Shown: positions 50,487 through 60,152 of the stretch, in pieces
Numbering within the stretch: the first letter of the stretch is position 1
How the letters are laid out: each line of letters opens with the position of its first letter
Source of the DNA: Cucumibacter marinus DSM 18995
Lineage (GTDB): Bacteria; Pseudomonadota; Alphaproteobacteria; Rhizobiales; Devosiaceae
Length of the DNA: 64,000 nucleotides
Assembly: GCF_000429865.1 (NCBI RefSeq)
Contig: NZ_KE386980.1
Coordinates: 118,890 to 182,889, forward strand
Direction: 5' to 3'
The notes under the pieces: model-generated
What the model was told of the DNA's origin: nothing
The model's input: the letters and a program-made list of their open reading frames with translations, nothing else
Databases searched by the model: none
Made by a program: the position numbers and the translations under genes

Positions 50487-51125
50487 ATGGCCGACCGGCG
50501 CGGCGTCATGCTGATCCTGTCCTCGCCCTCCGGTGCGGGCAAATCCTCGATCTCGCGGGCGATCCTGCGGCAGAATCCGGACGTGCATCTGTCGGTTTCC
50601 GTGACCACCCGGCCGCGCCGGGGCGACGAAATCGATGGTCAGCACTACCATTTCCGCACGGTCGAGCAATTCGAGGAAATGCGCCGGCGGGACGAGCTTC
50701 TCGAATGGGCCAGGGTGCATGATAATTTCTACGCGACCCCCAAGGCGGAGGTCGACCAGTTCCTCGCTGACGGCAAGGACGTTCTTTTCGACATCGACTA
50801 TCAGGGCGCGCTGCAGCTCTACAAGAAACGCCGCGCGGACGTCGTTGGCGTTTTCATCCTGCCGCCGTCCATTCCCGAACTGAAAGCCCGGCTCGAGCGC
50901 CGCGCCGAAGACAGCCAGGAGACCATCCTCAAGCGGTTGCGCAATGCCGCCGAGGAAATAGCGCACTGGAATGAATACGACTACGTCGTCATCAATCGCG
51001 ATCTCGAAAAGAGCGTCGATGAGGTGCAGCAAATCCTTGAAACGGCACGCCTGTCGCGCCCGCGCCGGACGGATTTGGAAAGCTTCGTCAATGAATTGCA
51101 GGCACAGATCGAATCTGTGCTGTAG
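50487..51125 (+). CDS. gmk: Guanylate kinase
   Basis: Phosphorylates GMP to GDP. P-loop SSPSGAGKSSISRAI and GMP-binding STTRPRRGDEIDGQHYHF-type segment; 212 residues. Ten bases after yicC, with a repeat-filled gap beyond. Confidence 0.96.
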   Translation: MADRRGVMLILSSPSGAGKSSISRAILRQNPDVHLSVSVTTRPRRGDEIDGQHYHFRTVEQFEEMRRRDELLEWARVHDNFYATPKAEVDQFLADGKDVLFDIDYQGALQLYKKRRADVVGVFILPPSIPELKARLERRAEDSQETILKRLRNAAEEIAHWNEYDYVVINRDLEKSVDEVQQILETARLSRPRRTDLESFVNELQAQIESVL

Positions 51126-51191
51126 CCGCTTGAATCATCGCTTCAGGCTCTTGAAGTGATTTGTTAACCATAAATTTGCCGCTTCTGGGCA

Positions 51192-51312
51192 CCCTCGTCC
51201 TTCGACGGGCTCAGGATGAGGGCGGGGCGGTTGCATCCTCCCGGGCTGCCCCGGACCTAATCCGGGGCCTGTTTCCGTTAGGCATAGAGGTCCCGGCTCA
51301 AGGCCGGGACAG
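51192..51312. repeat. REP-type module with downstream palindromes
   Basis: CCCTCGTCCT..AGGATGAGGG forms an interrupted inverted repeat (51192-51222), then GGGCGGGGCGGTTGC, GCATCCTCCCGGGC and CCCGGCTCAAGGCCGGG (to 51308). The middle recurs at 14933-14955, the last at 25121. Confidence 0.75.
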
Positions 51313-51352
51313 CGAGGCTTGTGGGCAGTGGGCCGGCCAAACAATAACTGTC

Positions 51353-51468
51353 ATTCCGACGTAAGTCGGAATCCACTCGCATCGGCTCGTGAGAACATCG
51401 TCAGCGCTTCTGGCCAACCGCGTGAGCAAGTGGATCCCGGATCAAGTCCGGGATGACGGGGGAGTTTT
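51353..51468. repeat. Pair of inverted-repeat units
   Basis: ATTCCGACGTAAGTCGGAAT at 51353-51372 is an imperfect palindrome, followed by GGATCCCGGATCAAGTCCGG (51433 on) and GATGACGGGGG. The second type also occurs at 51730. Confidence 0.65.
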
Positions 51469-51494
51469 TGGCAAATGCCAAATCCAACCACTGA

Positions 51495-51670
51495 CCTCAT
51501 CCTGAGGCGGGAGCGCCGCAGGCGCGACCCTCGAAGGACGGAATGGAGCGGCCACCCTCGTCCTTCGACGGACTCAGGATGGGGGCGGGGCGGTTGCCTG
51601 CACTCCCCTCGTCACCCTCGGGCGGCCCGCCGGTGCGAGGCGGGCCAGACCCGAGGGTCCATGAGGCGCT
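51495..51670. repeat. Repeat module shared with 23685-23730
   Basis: 51495-51540 matches 23685-23730 over 46 bases with about four differences. Then a copy of the CCCTCGTCCTTCGACGG module (51555-51585), including the GGGCGGGGCGGTTGC that follows the copy at 51192, and further GC-rich inverted sequence (TCACCCTCGGGC / GACCCGAGGGTCC). Confidence 0.75.
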
Positions 51671-51724
51671 GCGACCTGTCCGACGGTCGTGGATAATCAT
51701 GACCGGTTCCCAAGGATCAACTCA

Positions 51725-51823
51725 TCATGGATTCCCGATCAAGTCGGGAATGACGGGGGAGCGTGTTGTCGCTCCTGTGACTAGTCTCTGCCCTCACACT
51801 GAGCTTGTCGAAGGGCCAAGCAT
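51725..51823. repeat. Further palindromic units before rsmA
   Basis: GGATTCCCGATCAAGTCGGG and GAATGACGGGGGAG repeat the 51433 type, and GCCCTCACACTGAGCTTGTC plus GAAGGGC is the CTTCGACCAGCTCAGGG module in reverse. Confidence 0.6.
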
Positions 51824-51859
51824 GGGCAAACCAAAAGTCTGACTTGTACTCGAAGCCGG

Positions 51860-52690
51860 CTAGAGACACCGCGCCAGGGTGAGGAAGGTCGCAACATCGA
51901 GTTCCTCGGCCCGCTCGGTGCCCTTGAGCCCCGCAGCCTCGAACAGCGTGTCGAGGGGGACGCCAAGCGATTTGAGGCTCTGTCTGATCATCTTGCGGCG
52001 TTGGCCGAAGGCGGCCCGGGTCACGGCTTCCAGCGCCGCAAGGGATGGCGTTTCCGCGATCGGTTGCGGGGTGAGATGCACGATGGCAGAGGTCACCTTC
52101 GGCGGCGGCACAAAGGCGCTGGGCGGCACCGTGAAGGCGATATGCGCGCGGGCCCGCCACCCGGTCAGCACCGCCAGCCGGCCATAGGCCTTATCCCCCG
52201 GCGCGGCACAGATGCGCTCGGCGACTTCCTTCTGGAACATCAGCGTCAGGCTGTCCCAGGCCGGGGGCCAGGGGGCTGTCGACAGCCAGCCGGTCAGGAG
52301 CGGTGTGGCGATATTGTAGGGCAGGTTGGCGATGATCCGTGTCGGACCGTCGGCAAGCGCGCCATAATCGATCTGCATCGCATCGCCTTCGATGATGTCG
52401 AGCCGACCGGGATAGTGTGCCGCGATCTCCTCAAGCGCTGGCAGGGCTCGGCTGTCGCGCTCGATGGCGATTACCTTCTTGGCGCCCGCCGCCAACAGGG
52501 CACGCGTCAGCCCGCCTGGGCCGGGGCCGACTTCGATCACCGTGTGATTTTCGAGCGATCCCGCTGTCCGGGCAATCCGCAGGGTCAGATTCAGATCGAG
52601 CAGGAAGTTCTGTCCCAGCTCCTTCTTCGCCCTGAGGCCGTGCGTGTTGATGACCTCGCGAAGCGGGGGGAGGGTGTCGATCTGCGCCAT
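51860..52690 (-). CDS. rsmA: 16S rRNA dimethyladenosine transferase
   Basis: KsgA methyltransferase that dimethylates A1518/A1519 of 16S rRNA. SAM-binding [14 protein letters not shown], catalytic [14 protein letters not shown]; starts with [11 protein letters not shown]. 276 residues. Upstream genes pdxA and surA-like run in the same orientation with short spacing. Confidence 0.96.
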   Translation of the reverse strand: MAQIDTLPPLREVINTHGLRAKKELGQNFLLDLNLTLRIARTAGSLENHTVIEVGPGPGGLTRALLAAGAKKVIAIERDSRALPALEEIAAHYPGRLDIIEGDAMQIDYGALADGPTRIIANLPYNIATPLLTGWLSTAPWPPAWDSLTLMFQKEVAERICAAPGDKAYGRLAVLTGWRARAHIAFTVPPSAFVPPPKVTSAIVHLTPQPIAETPSLAALEAVTRAAFGQRRKMIRQSLKSLGVPLDTLFEAAGLKGTERAEELDVATFLTLARCL

Positions 52691-52699
52691 CAGGTGGGC

Positions 52700-53704
52700 T
52701 TAGCCGTCGCTTAGCGTGTCGGCAAGCCTGATCGCAGCGATGAAGCTGTCGTCCCGAGCTTTGCCGGAACCGGCGAGATCGATCGCCGTGCCATGATCGG
52801 GCGAGGTTCGGATGATCGGCAGGCCGAGAGTGACGTTGACCGCCTCGTCGAACGCAACCGCCTTGATCGGAGCCAGTGCCTGATCGTGATACATGGCGAT
52901 GATGGCATCGAAATTGGCGCGGATCGCCGGCGCGTAGGCCGTGTCCGCCGGCATCGGTCCCGTCACATCGATCTCCTCGTCGCGCAATTGCTCGATCGCG
53001 GGTCGGACAATGTCATCATCCTGCGCGCCGAGCGCGCCGCCTTCTCCCGCATGCGGGTTGAGGCCGGTGATTGCGAGCCGTGGATTTTCAATGCCGAAAC
53101 GAGATCTGAGATCTTGCGCCACAATGCGGCCGGTCGAGGCGATCAGCGCTGTCGTCAGCCGCCACGGCACTTCCATCAGGGGGATATGGATCGTGACCGG
53201 CACGGAACGGAAATCCCCCGCCGCAATCATCATGACCGGCATCAGCCGCTCGCCATCGTCACCCTGGCAGCGTGCCGCGATGTATTCGGTATGGCCCGGA
53301 TGCTTGAAGCCCGCCTCATAGAGCGCCGATTTCTGGATCGGGGCGGTCACCAAAGCGCGGGCGGCGCCGGACTGGCAGTCGGCAACGGCCCTGTCGATCG
53401 CTTCAATCACCGCAGGCGCATTGGCGGCATTGGGGCGGCCCGGTTCGTCCGCCGCGCCATTCTCGAGCTCGATCAGGGGCAGGGCGGTCTCGAACACGCT
53501 CGCCGCCTTTTTGAGGGTTGTCGGTTCGACCTTGATGTCGAGGCCGAGACGGATGATGCGCTGTTCGAAGAAACTGCGAGGGCCATAGACCGCAAAAGGG
53601 GGAAGCGACAGCGCTTCCCGCTTCTGGAATGCGGACAGGATGATATCCGGCCCGATCCCTGCCGGTTCGCCGAAACTGACCGCCAGGGGTGCTTTGTCGG
53701 GCAT
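52700..53704 (-). CDS. pdxA: 4-hydroxythreonine-4-phosphate dehydrogenase
   Basis: Pyridoxal phosphate biosynthesis enzyme. Starts with SFGEPAGIGPDIIL, metal site His residues in FKHPGHTEYIAARC and MYHDQALAPIKA, GLNPHAGEGGALG. 334 residues. Between surA-like and rsmA as in E. coli (surA-pdxA-rsmA order). Confidence 0.95.
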   Translation of the reverse strand: MPDKAPLAVSFGEPAGIGPDIILSAFQKREALSLPPFAVYGPRSFFEQRIIRLGLDIKVEPTTLKKAASVFETALPLIELENGAADEPGRPNAANAPAVIEAIDRAVADCQSGAARALVTAPIQKSALYEAGFKHPGHTEYIAARCQGDDGERLMPVMMIAAGDFRSVPVTIHIPLMEVPWRLTTALIASTGRIVAQDLRSRFGIENPRLAITGLNPHAGEGGALGAQDDDIVRPAIEQLRDEEIDVTGPMPADTAYAPAIRANFDAIIAMYHDQALAPIKAVAFDEAVNVTLGLPIIRTSPDHGTAIDLAGSGKARDDSFIAAIRLADTLSDG

Positions 53705-53709
53705 GAAAA

Positions 53710-54636
53710 CTACCGGATTTCGATGGAGGCGTTCTTCTTCAGATTGGCCAGATAGGCTTCCGCCTCTTCCTTGAGCTTCTCGGTGCCCTGTTCCTGGCGC
53801 AGCTTGTTCTTGATGAAGGAGGTGTCTTCGGCCTGTGCCTTTGAGCAGATCGCCAGCAGCTGCACGCCATTATTGACCGTGCGCGGCTTGGAGATGCCGC
53901 CCACATTGAGGCTGTTGAGTTCGCTGGCAAGCGCATCGGGAAGCTGGGTCGAGTGCCGGCGCCCGAGATCGCGCACCGCTGCATCACGGAATTTCAGCGA
54001 CAGTTCGACAGCGGAATCGCAGCCATTGAAGGACTGGCGGTAGCGGTTCGCATCGGCGGTGCGGCTCGAAGCGGAAATGCCGGAGCCTTTCGGGATCACA
54101 AACAGAATCTCCTTAAGGAGAAAATCGTATGTCTGCCCCTGGATCTGTTCCTGCGCGGCCTTGTCCAGTTCGAGATTCGACAGCTGGACCCGCTGCTGCA
54201 CGACCTGTTGCACCACCTGCTGCCAGGCCACCTGGGCCTTCAGCCGGCTGCGCAGGGTCATCTCGTTGACGCCGTTGGAGCGCAGTACGTCGCTCAGGCG
54301 GCCCGAAGACAGCCCCATATTGGTGGCCACCCGTTCATAGATCTCATCGACCTTGGAACTGGTAATCTTGATGCCGAGCTTTTCGGCTTCCTGCAGCTGC
54401 AACGCCTCGTTGATCAACTCGTCCTGCGCCATGGAGCGGCGCTGGGCATTCGACGAGCCGCGGCGTTCGAGCCGCATCAGGCCGGCACGCTGGTTGATCT
54501 CCGCATCGGAGATCGGCTGGCCGTTGACAACGACCTTGACGGTGGCCGCGTTCGCGAGGGGCACCGCCACGAATGCAGCTGTGACCGGGGTCATCAGCGC
54601 GAAGAGGGCGGCGGTCACGAGGGTATGAAGTCGCAT
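53710..54636 (-). CDS. surA: SurA-like periplasmic chaperone (no clear rotamase domain)
   Basis: Outer-membrane protein chaperone. Signal peptide at the start (MRLHTLVTAALFALMTPVTAAFVAVPLANA), then SurA N domain VKVVVNGQPISDAEINQRAG and DELINEALQLQEAEKLGIKITSSKVDEIYE. 308 residues, shorter than E. coli SurA (428); the region after about 170 (SFNGCDSAVELSLKFRDAAV) is weakly rotamase-like, so parvulin activity is uncertain. ATG 54636 is used; 54645 and 54657 are in-frame alternatives. Downstream of lptD, its likely client. Confidence 0.85.
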   Translation of the reverse strand: MRLHTLVTAALFALMTPVTAAFVAVPLANAATVKVVVNGQPISDAEINQRAGLMRLERRGSSNAQRRSMAQDELINEALQLQEAEKLGIKITSSKVDEIYERVATNMGLSSGRLSDVLRSNGVNEMTLRSRLKAQVAWQQVVQQVVQQRVQLSNLELDKAAQEQIQGQTYDFLLKEILFVIPKGSGISASSRTADANRYRQSFNGCDSAVELSLKFRDAAVRDLGRRHSTQLPDALASELNSLNVGGISKPRTVNNGVQLLAICSKAQAEDTSFIKNKLRQEQGTEKLKEEAEAYLANLKKNASIEIR

Positions 54637-54724
54637 AGCTATCATTCCATTGGGCACGGAGTGCCTGATTGGCCAATAATTGCGGCCTTTTTCTGATGGT
54701 AAGTGCGAACCGTGTCAGGCGCGC

Positions 54725-57010
54725 CTATTCGAATTCCCCAACCGCGCCGAAGTCAACAAGCGGCTTGAGGCTCATGAAGAAGTCAAAGCGCGTCGAATCC
54801 GGGCTGGTGATGCTGGTCGGCCCGTAACGGGTCACCGAGGCGCCATAGCCAAGATAACCATCATCATAGCTGACTCCGCCGGAATAGCTCGCGAAGGACA
54901 TGGCGCCGATATCGTAATGCGCCGAACCGTGCAGATACCAGTAATCGGAGATCGGCAGCTTGGTTTCCGCACCGATTTCGTGGCGCGGGTCGGTCACCCC
55001 GCGCGCGGGATTGGGCGCGATATAGGAATAGTCAAAGCCCAGATAGCCGCGGGAGCCTTCATAGCGCGCCCCAAGGGAAGCCCGCGAAACCGCAAAGGGA
55101 TTGGTATCGACCAGCACCTTGGCGCCGTAGACAAGACCATTGCCGCTCGAGCCTGTCGCACCGGCCACCAGATGCGAGTTGGTCTCATCCAGCCCCGATC
55201 CGGCCCCGGCCAGGGCAGGATCCGCCGCAGCGAACGAATTCACCCCGGCCACCTGGTGAGACATGCCGACAATGGCGTCGAACCAGCCACCGCTGTCGAA
55301 CTGGGCATTGTAGTGCAGCCCCCAGCTCACGCGGGTTCCGGTCTCCTGCCTGTCGGTATTCCCGAACCGGTTGTAGGAGAACAGATTGGTGTCGTCGAAC
55401 AGGAAGCTCTGGGAATTGTCATTGGTGATGCCCGGTGTCGTCACGCTCGAAGCGCGGTGCACCACTTGCAGGATCGGTTCGACCAGATGCGTCGCGGTGC
55501 TGCCATCGGCCAGAAGCGGCCAGCGCACGTCCATCGCGGCGATCGGGGTCAGAGAGAACAGCTCGGACGGGACAGCGGCCGGCCCGTCATACTGGGCCGC
55601 ATCGGCGCGCAGGCCCAGATAGGGCGAAAACAGAATGCCATTGGTGGTCACGAACTGGCGCGTCCAGCCGCCTTCGACCATCAGGTGCAGCTTGTCGCCC
55701 TCGGTGCCGAATTGATGATCCACCCCGCCGACGCTGCGGATCTGATCTGCCCCCCGCAGATAGCGGTCGAGCTGCGCCTTGAGTTGAACCTCGCCACCAC
55801 CTTCAAGGCGCACGATATGTTCGACCTTGCCGGACGGCAGCAGGTCGGCCTGCTCCGCCTGGTCGGCGGCGTCCACATTGCCCTGCTCGATGAAATCGCT
55901 GACCCGGAAATCGGCATAGGTGTCCGTGCTCAGATGGGTGACATAGGCCTCGTTCACCACGCTGGAGCCGAGCGAATAGTCGGGCAGGAATGCGGGGTCG
56001 GAGAACGTGGTATATGACCAGCCGGTCGTCCAGTTTTCCGCCGGGGTGAACCGGCCCGTGGTCTGCAAGGCGCCGCGCCAGTCCCGGTCGCCCGGTTCGC
56101 CGGCAAATGCACCCGGATCGAACTGATAGATGCCCCAACCCTGGATGGAATAGGAGCCATTATCGAGCCGATGGGTGAAATCGGCATCGAACAGAACGCC
56201 CTGCCGTGTGAACAGTGTCGGCGAGAACAGGATGTTCTTCGATTTGTCGATCGACAGGTAGTAGGGGATCGTCAGCCCGTAGCCACGCTGGTTGTTGCGG
56301 CTGATCGAAGGCGTGGTGAACCCGCTGACCGTACCGCCGGCCGGCTGCGGCACATAGAAGAAGGGCAGGCGTGCCACGGTGTGTCCGAGCAGTTCGATGC
56401 GTGGTGCCTCGAAGTAGTAGGTCTGCTCGGTCTTGTTGTTGATCACCTTGGCGGAGCGGATGCGCCAGCCAATCGTGCGGCCCTTCTCGTCGACACAATC
56501 ACCGCAGGGCGACAGCACGCCATTCTGATAGGTGACGAGCGTATCGTTTTCGAGATCGGCCCGGTCGGCGGTGACACGCAACCCGTCGGGTCGCTGGAAC
56601 ACCAGCGCGTCGATGAAACCATCACGCAGCTCATTGGTGAGTTCGGCGTAGGTGCCGGTATACTGATTGCCTTCCGGGTCCTCGATGGCGAGATTGCCGA
56701 TCAGCGTCACTTTGCCGGTGTCGCGGTCATAGACAGCCCGGTCGGCAACCACCCGGTAGCCGCTGAAGAACAATTCGACATTCCCGGTCGCGATCATGTC
56801 GTTGTTGCGCGAATCGAGGGTCAGCATATTGGCCCGGACACGCATATCGGCACCGGCGCCCGGCGGCGCGCTGGCGAAGAAGTCGGGTGGCAAGAGCGGC
56901 GGGGTCGTTGCAGCGGAAAGGGCCGGGGAGGCGGCCAGCAGTCCGGCGGCGAGCGAGAGCGAAGTGGCGAATACGCGCAAACGCAAAGCACGGGCGAACA
57001 ACCCGCGCAT
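54725..57010 (-). CDS. lptD: LPS-assembly outer membrane protein LptD
   Basis: Beta-barrel that places LPS on the outer surface. Signal peptide MRGLFARALRLRVFATSLSLAAGLLAASPALSA, OstA-like periplasmic part (MLTLDSRNNDMIATGNVELFF), then a barrel. Two cysteine pairs expected: NGVLSPCGDCVDEKG is visible. 761 residues from ATG 57010; an ATG at 57055 overlaps the lptG stop (ATGA), adding 15 residues, and is a real alternative. Co-operonic with lptG and lptF. Confidence 0.92.
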   Translation of the reverse strand: MRGLFARALRLRVFATSLSLAAGLLAASPALSAATTPPLLPPDFFASAPPGAGADMRVRANMLTLDSRNNDMIATGNVELFFSGYRVVADRAVYDRDTGKVTLIGNLAIEDPEGNQYTGTYAELTNELRDGFIDALVFQRPDGLRVTADRADLENDTLVTYQNGVLSPCGDCVDEKGRTIGWRIRSAKVINNKTEQTYYFEAPRIELLGHTVARLPFFYVPQPAGGTVSGFTTPSISRNNQRGYGLTIPYYLSIDKSKNILFSPTLFTRQGVLFDADFTHRLDNGSYSIQGWGIYQFDPGAFAGEPGDRDWRGALQTTGRFTPAENWTTGWSYTTFSDPAFLPDYSLGSSVVNEAYVTHLSTDTYADFRVSDFIEQGNVDAADQAEQADLLPSGKVEHIVRLEGGGEVQLKAQLDRYLRGADQIRSVGGVDHQFGTEGDKLHLMVEGGWTRQFVTTNGILFSPYLGLRADAAQYDGPAAVPSELFSLTPIAAMDVRWPLLADGSTATHLVEPILQVVHRASSVTTPGITNDNSQSFLFDDTNLFSYNRFGNTDRQETGTRVSWGLHYNAQFDSGGWFDAIVGMSHQVAGVNSFAAADPALAGAGSGLDETNSHLVAGATGSSGNGLVYGAKVLVDTNPFAVSRASLGARYEGSRGYLGFDYSYIAPNPARGVTDPRHEIGAETKLPISDYWYLHGSAHYDIGAMSFASYSGGVSYDDGYLGYGASVTRYGPTSITSPDSTRFDFFMSLKPLVDFGAVGEFE

Positions 57011-57051
57011 CTTACTCAAGCTACTCCGTCCGCGGCGGTGATGCACAACGC

Positions 57052-58122
57052 TCATCCGTCTTCTACATACAAAAGCACCGTCACCCCGATGACGATACTC
57101 AAAATCGCGGGTCCCCACGCGGCAAAGGCCGTATCCAATACACCAGCAGATCCTGCCCGATCAGCCAGACTGGTCAGCACATAGACCACGAATCCGAGCA
57201 ATATGCCATGTAGGATATTAACGCCCGGCGTCCCTGTTCTTCGATAACCGGCGGTAACCGCAAACGCAATTAACAAAGCACCAACAAGCAATAAGGGAAG
57301 TGCTTCGAGACGCGATACGCGCATTTGGGCAACAGCCCGCTGGGTATCGCCCAACTCGCCGATCCGGAGCTGCTGCATGATCTCGAAATAGGACATCGAG
57401 CTGCCCGCGCCCTGCGCAAGACGCACACGCTCGACCGAGACAAAGCCGGGCAGGATCAGCTCTTCGAAAGGCTCCGTTTCACCCAGCCGGCTGGTCTGCG
57501 TTCCGTCATGCAGGACCCAGCGATTGTTCTCCAGCGTGGCGTAGCGCGCGGTGAACAACGGACCGGGGAGGCCGCTTTCCTCTACCGAGAAAACGCTGGT
57601 TCGCCCCAGGGTCTTGCCGTCTCGCGACATTCCGCGTGAGCGGATGTGGAACCGCGCATCGCCATCTTCGAGCCCGAGCCAGTGCTCGCCGCCCGAAGGA
57701 ATGGCGGCCTCTTCCGTGGCACTCTGCCGGCTGGCGTCGAGGCCGCGCTGGCCGGCGATAACCAGCGGATCCACCAGAAAGGACACGATCACGCCGAAAA
57801 CGACCATCGTAATGGCTGGCGCCGCGGCCATCCGCCAGACCGAAAGGCCGGTCGCCTTCATTACGATCAGTTCGCGATGTTCCTGCATGCTCGAAAGGGT
57901 CAGCATGCAGCCGACCAGCACGCCGACGGGAAGAATGTCGAGCAACCAGCTCGACGCGTTGAGCCCGATCTGCGCCAGCGAGCGCCAAAGGTCTGCGAAA
58001 TTCAGCGTGCCGGTGAAGATCTCGATGACCCCGATCAGCGCCAGCAGGATGGTGAGCGCGTAAAGGCTTCCCGCGACAAGGCGACGGGACAGATGAAAGG
58101 AGAGGCGGGGCATCCACAGCAT
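57052..58122 (-). CDS. lptG: LPS export permease LptG
   Basis: Inner-membrane half of the LptB2FG exporter. 356 residues, three N-terminal membrane segments plus three C-terminal ones (about residues 12-34, 60-85, 100-122; 275-295, 300-325, 330-350) around a periplasmic jellyroll. The PSMQEHRELIVMKATGLSVWRM-type coupling helix is visible. Stop overlaps lptD alternative start; start overlaps lptF stop (TGATG). Confidence 0.93.
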   Translation of the reverse strand: MLWMPRLSFHLSRRLVAGSLYALTILLALIGVIEIFTGTLNFADLWRSLAQIGLNASSWLLDILPVGVLVGCMLTLSSMQEHRELIVMKATGLSVWRMAAAPAITMVVFGVIVSFLVDPLVIAGQRGLDASRQSATEEAAIPSGGEHWLGLEDGDARFHIRSRGMSRDGKTLGRTSVFSVEESGLPGPLFTARYATLENNRWVLHDGTQTSRLGETEPFEELILPGFVSVERVRLAQGAGSSMSYFEIMQQLRIGELGDTQRAVAQMRVSRLEALPLLLVGALLIAFAVTAGYRRTGTPGVNILHGILLGFVVYVLTSLADRAGSAGVLDTAFAAWGPAILSIVIGVTVLLYVEDG

Positions 58123-59240
58123 CAGAGCAAGCCCTCAGCCGGTTTCGCTGGCGGTGCAGGCGCCCGCGCCTTGCGCAATCGCCGCCATGCGAAAACAGCG
58201 GCGAGCAGGAGCGGCAGGAGCGGCGCCACGTAGATGAACGGGATCATGCCCGGATTCTGCGCAGCGCTCTGCTGGGGATAGAGATTGATCAGGGTGCTGG
58301 CGATGGCGATGGTCAGCAACCACAGTTCCGGGGGCAACCAGCGCGACCGGCGTTTTCCACTCGGGAATCCGAGAGCGAACAGCACCAGCGTCCCGAGCGC
58401 CAGTGGCTGCAGCATCAGCCCGAAGCGCGAATGGAAAGCCGCCGTCCAGGCCTGGCTGGCTTTACCCGCAAACAGCGCTTCCGAAATCCCCACCGATGTG
58501 CGAAGCGCGGGCTGGCGAGCATCGAACCCTGCCGGTCGGCTGAGGTCTTCAAGATTGATCAGGTACCGCGAAAAGCTCACGCTCGACAGCCGTCCGCTTT
58601 CCCGGTTCCTGTACTGCACCACCCCGTTGGAGAGGACGACATTGACCGCCTCGGCCTGGGAATCGAGGACGGCCGTGTCCGCGTAAAACGTCTGGCTGCG
58701 ATCCTCGGCACGATCGTCATGCAGAAAGAACCCGCGCAACGTGCCGTCCGGGTCCCGGCCCTCGATCCGGAACGTCACTCCGTCTGTAACTTCGACATAG
58801 GCGCCGGCCCGCCCGGCGCGGGCCACGATGTCGGTGCTGATGCGTTCGTTCTGAATTGTGGACGCACGGTTGGCCAGGGGCTCCACGAAATGGGCCAGCC
58901 CGCCCACGAGTACGGTGCCCCCCAGGATGAACAGCGCAAATGCCGCAAACAGAGGCGTTAGGCGCCCGGCACCGTGGATGATGTGGAGTTCGCGCGTTGC
59001 CGAAAGGTGCCTGAGACTGCGAGCCAGCCCGAGCATCATCGAAATCGGCAAAACCGCCTGAATGACCACCGGCAAGACGAGCCCGGCCTGCAAGATCACA
59101 TCGGCCAGTCCCTGGCCTTTGCCCGTGACCAGGTCGAAATAGCGGATCATCTGCGACAGGAAGCCGATAAAGGCGATGACAACGAGGATATTCCCCGTGT
59201 CCCGAGTGAACCGCATCGCCAGATAGCGGATGAGACGCAT
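58122..59240 (-). CDS. lptF: LPS export permease LptF
   Basis: Partner of LptG. 372 residues, YjgP/YjgQ family; begins MRLIRYLAMRFTRDTGNILV, with coupling-helix LRHLSATRELHIIHGAGRL. ATG 59240 is supported by GGGAGAAC just upstream; a very long open extension further upstream is antisense to pepA and not coding. Confidence 0.92.
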   Translation of the reverse strand: MRLIRYLAMRFTRDTGNILVVIAFIGFLSQMIRYFDLVTGKGQGLADVILQAGLVLPVVIQAVLPISMMLGLARSLRHLSATRELHIIHGAGRLTPLFAAFALFILGGTVLVGGLAHFVEPLANRASTIQNERISTDIVARAGRAGAYVEVTDGVTFRIEGRDPDGTLRGFFLHDDRAEDRSQTFYADTAVLDSQAEAVNVVLSNGVVQYRNRESGRLSSVSFSRYLINLEDLSRPAGFDARQPALRTSVGISEALFAGKASQAWTAAFHSRFGLMLQPLALGTLVLFALGFPSGKRRSRWLPPELWLLTIAIASTLINLYPQQSAAQNPGMIPFIYVAPLLPLLLAAVFAWRRLRKARAPAPPAKPAEGLL

Positions 59241-59429
59241 CTGTTCTCCCGTCGCCGCCATTCCCGGCGGGTTGTTGTGGGGCCACGACAGGCTAGCTGC
59301 CGCCACCGGGTCTGCAACTCTGCCCGCCCCCGCGGACGCCGCAGAAATTTTCGCCGCCACACAGTCGCCAATTGCGCGCCGAAGCACTAGGGTCGGGGCG
59401 CGAATAACTGTTAGCTGTTGCGGCGTAAT

Positions 59430-60116
59430 ATGGCGAATTGTGTGTTTGCGGTCGGAGATATCCACGGCCGGCTGGATCTTCTTGAGCCTATGCTCGAACA
59501 GATTGCGGCCAGCCCGGGTTTCGGGCGCGATTCGCAGCTGGTGTTTCTTGGCGATTATGTTGATCGGGGCGGCCAGTCCGCCGGTGTGATCGACCTGCTG
59601 GCGTCGCTCGACGGGCGGGACAACGTGCATTGCCTGACCGGCAATCACGAGATCGCCATGCTCAACTTCCTCTCGGATCCGGTCCGCTATTCGGCCTGGC
59701 TCGATTGGGGCGGCGATGCCACCATTTTGTCTTATGGCGTACGGGCACCCCATGACAGCGATCATGCGGCCTTTGTCACCGCGCTTCGCGACGGGTTGGC
59801 GGCAGCCATGCCCGACCATCACCTCAGGTTTCTGCGCGGGCTCAAGTCTCACCTCGTCATCGATGAGACGCTTTATGTTCATGCCGGTATCCGGCCCGGC
59901 GTGCCGCTTGCCGAGCAATCGCTCAAGGACATGACCGAGATCCGGGCGGCCTTTCTCAACCATCGCGGCCCGCACCCCTATTATGTCGTTCACGGCCACA
60001 CGCCCGTATCCGAACCGGAAATCCTCGATAATCGCGCCGACATCGATACGGGCGCATTTGCATCGGGCCGTCTGACCTGTCTTATTGTCGAGGACGGCGA
60101 CCGCCGTCTTCTGTGA
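59430..60116 (+). CDS. Calcineurin-like serine/threonine protein phosphatase
   Basis: 228-residue metallophosphoesterase with all signature motifs: VGDIHGRLD, LGDYVDRGGQSAGV, GNHEIAM, and the late His in HGHTPVSEPE. Related to PrpA/ApaH-type enzymes; specific substrate (protein or Ap4A) is open. ATG 59430 (MANCVFAVGDIHG). Divergent from lptF and 36 bases ahead of pepA. Confidence 0.85.
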   Translation: MANCVFAVGDIHGRLDLLEPMLEQIAASPGFGRDSQLVFLGDYVDRGGQSAGVIDLLASLDGRDNVHCLTGNHEIAMLNFLSDPVRYSAWLDWGGDATILSYGVRAPHDSDHAAFVTALRDGLAAAMPDHHLRFLRGLKSHLVIDETLYVHAGIRPGVPLAEQSLKDMTEIRAAFLNHRGPHPYYVVHGHTPVSEPEILDNRADIDTGAFASGRLTCLIVEDGDRRLL

Positions 60117-60152
60117 TTCCTCAACCATCCGCCCGCACTCCGGAGTGAAGTG

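Larger units (their letters stand above)
51126..51859. other. 0.7-kb repeat-filled gap between gmk and rsmA
   Basis: No gene found. Nearly the entire stretch is composed of palindromic modules of at least four kinds, listed separately. gmk and rsmA converge here, so terminators must lie among the palindromes. Confidence 0.8.

Noticed and set aside
51126..51859. tRNA or rRNA genes in the gap
   Set aside because: No cloverleaf with a TTC-type T-loop and no conserved rRNA segment could be found; the palindromes are too short or perfect.
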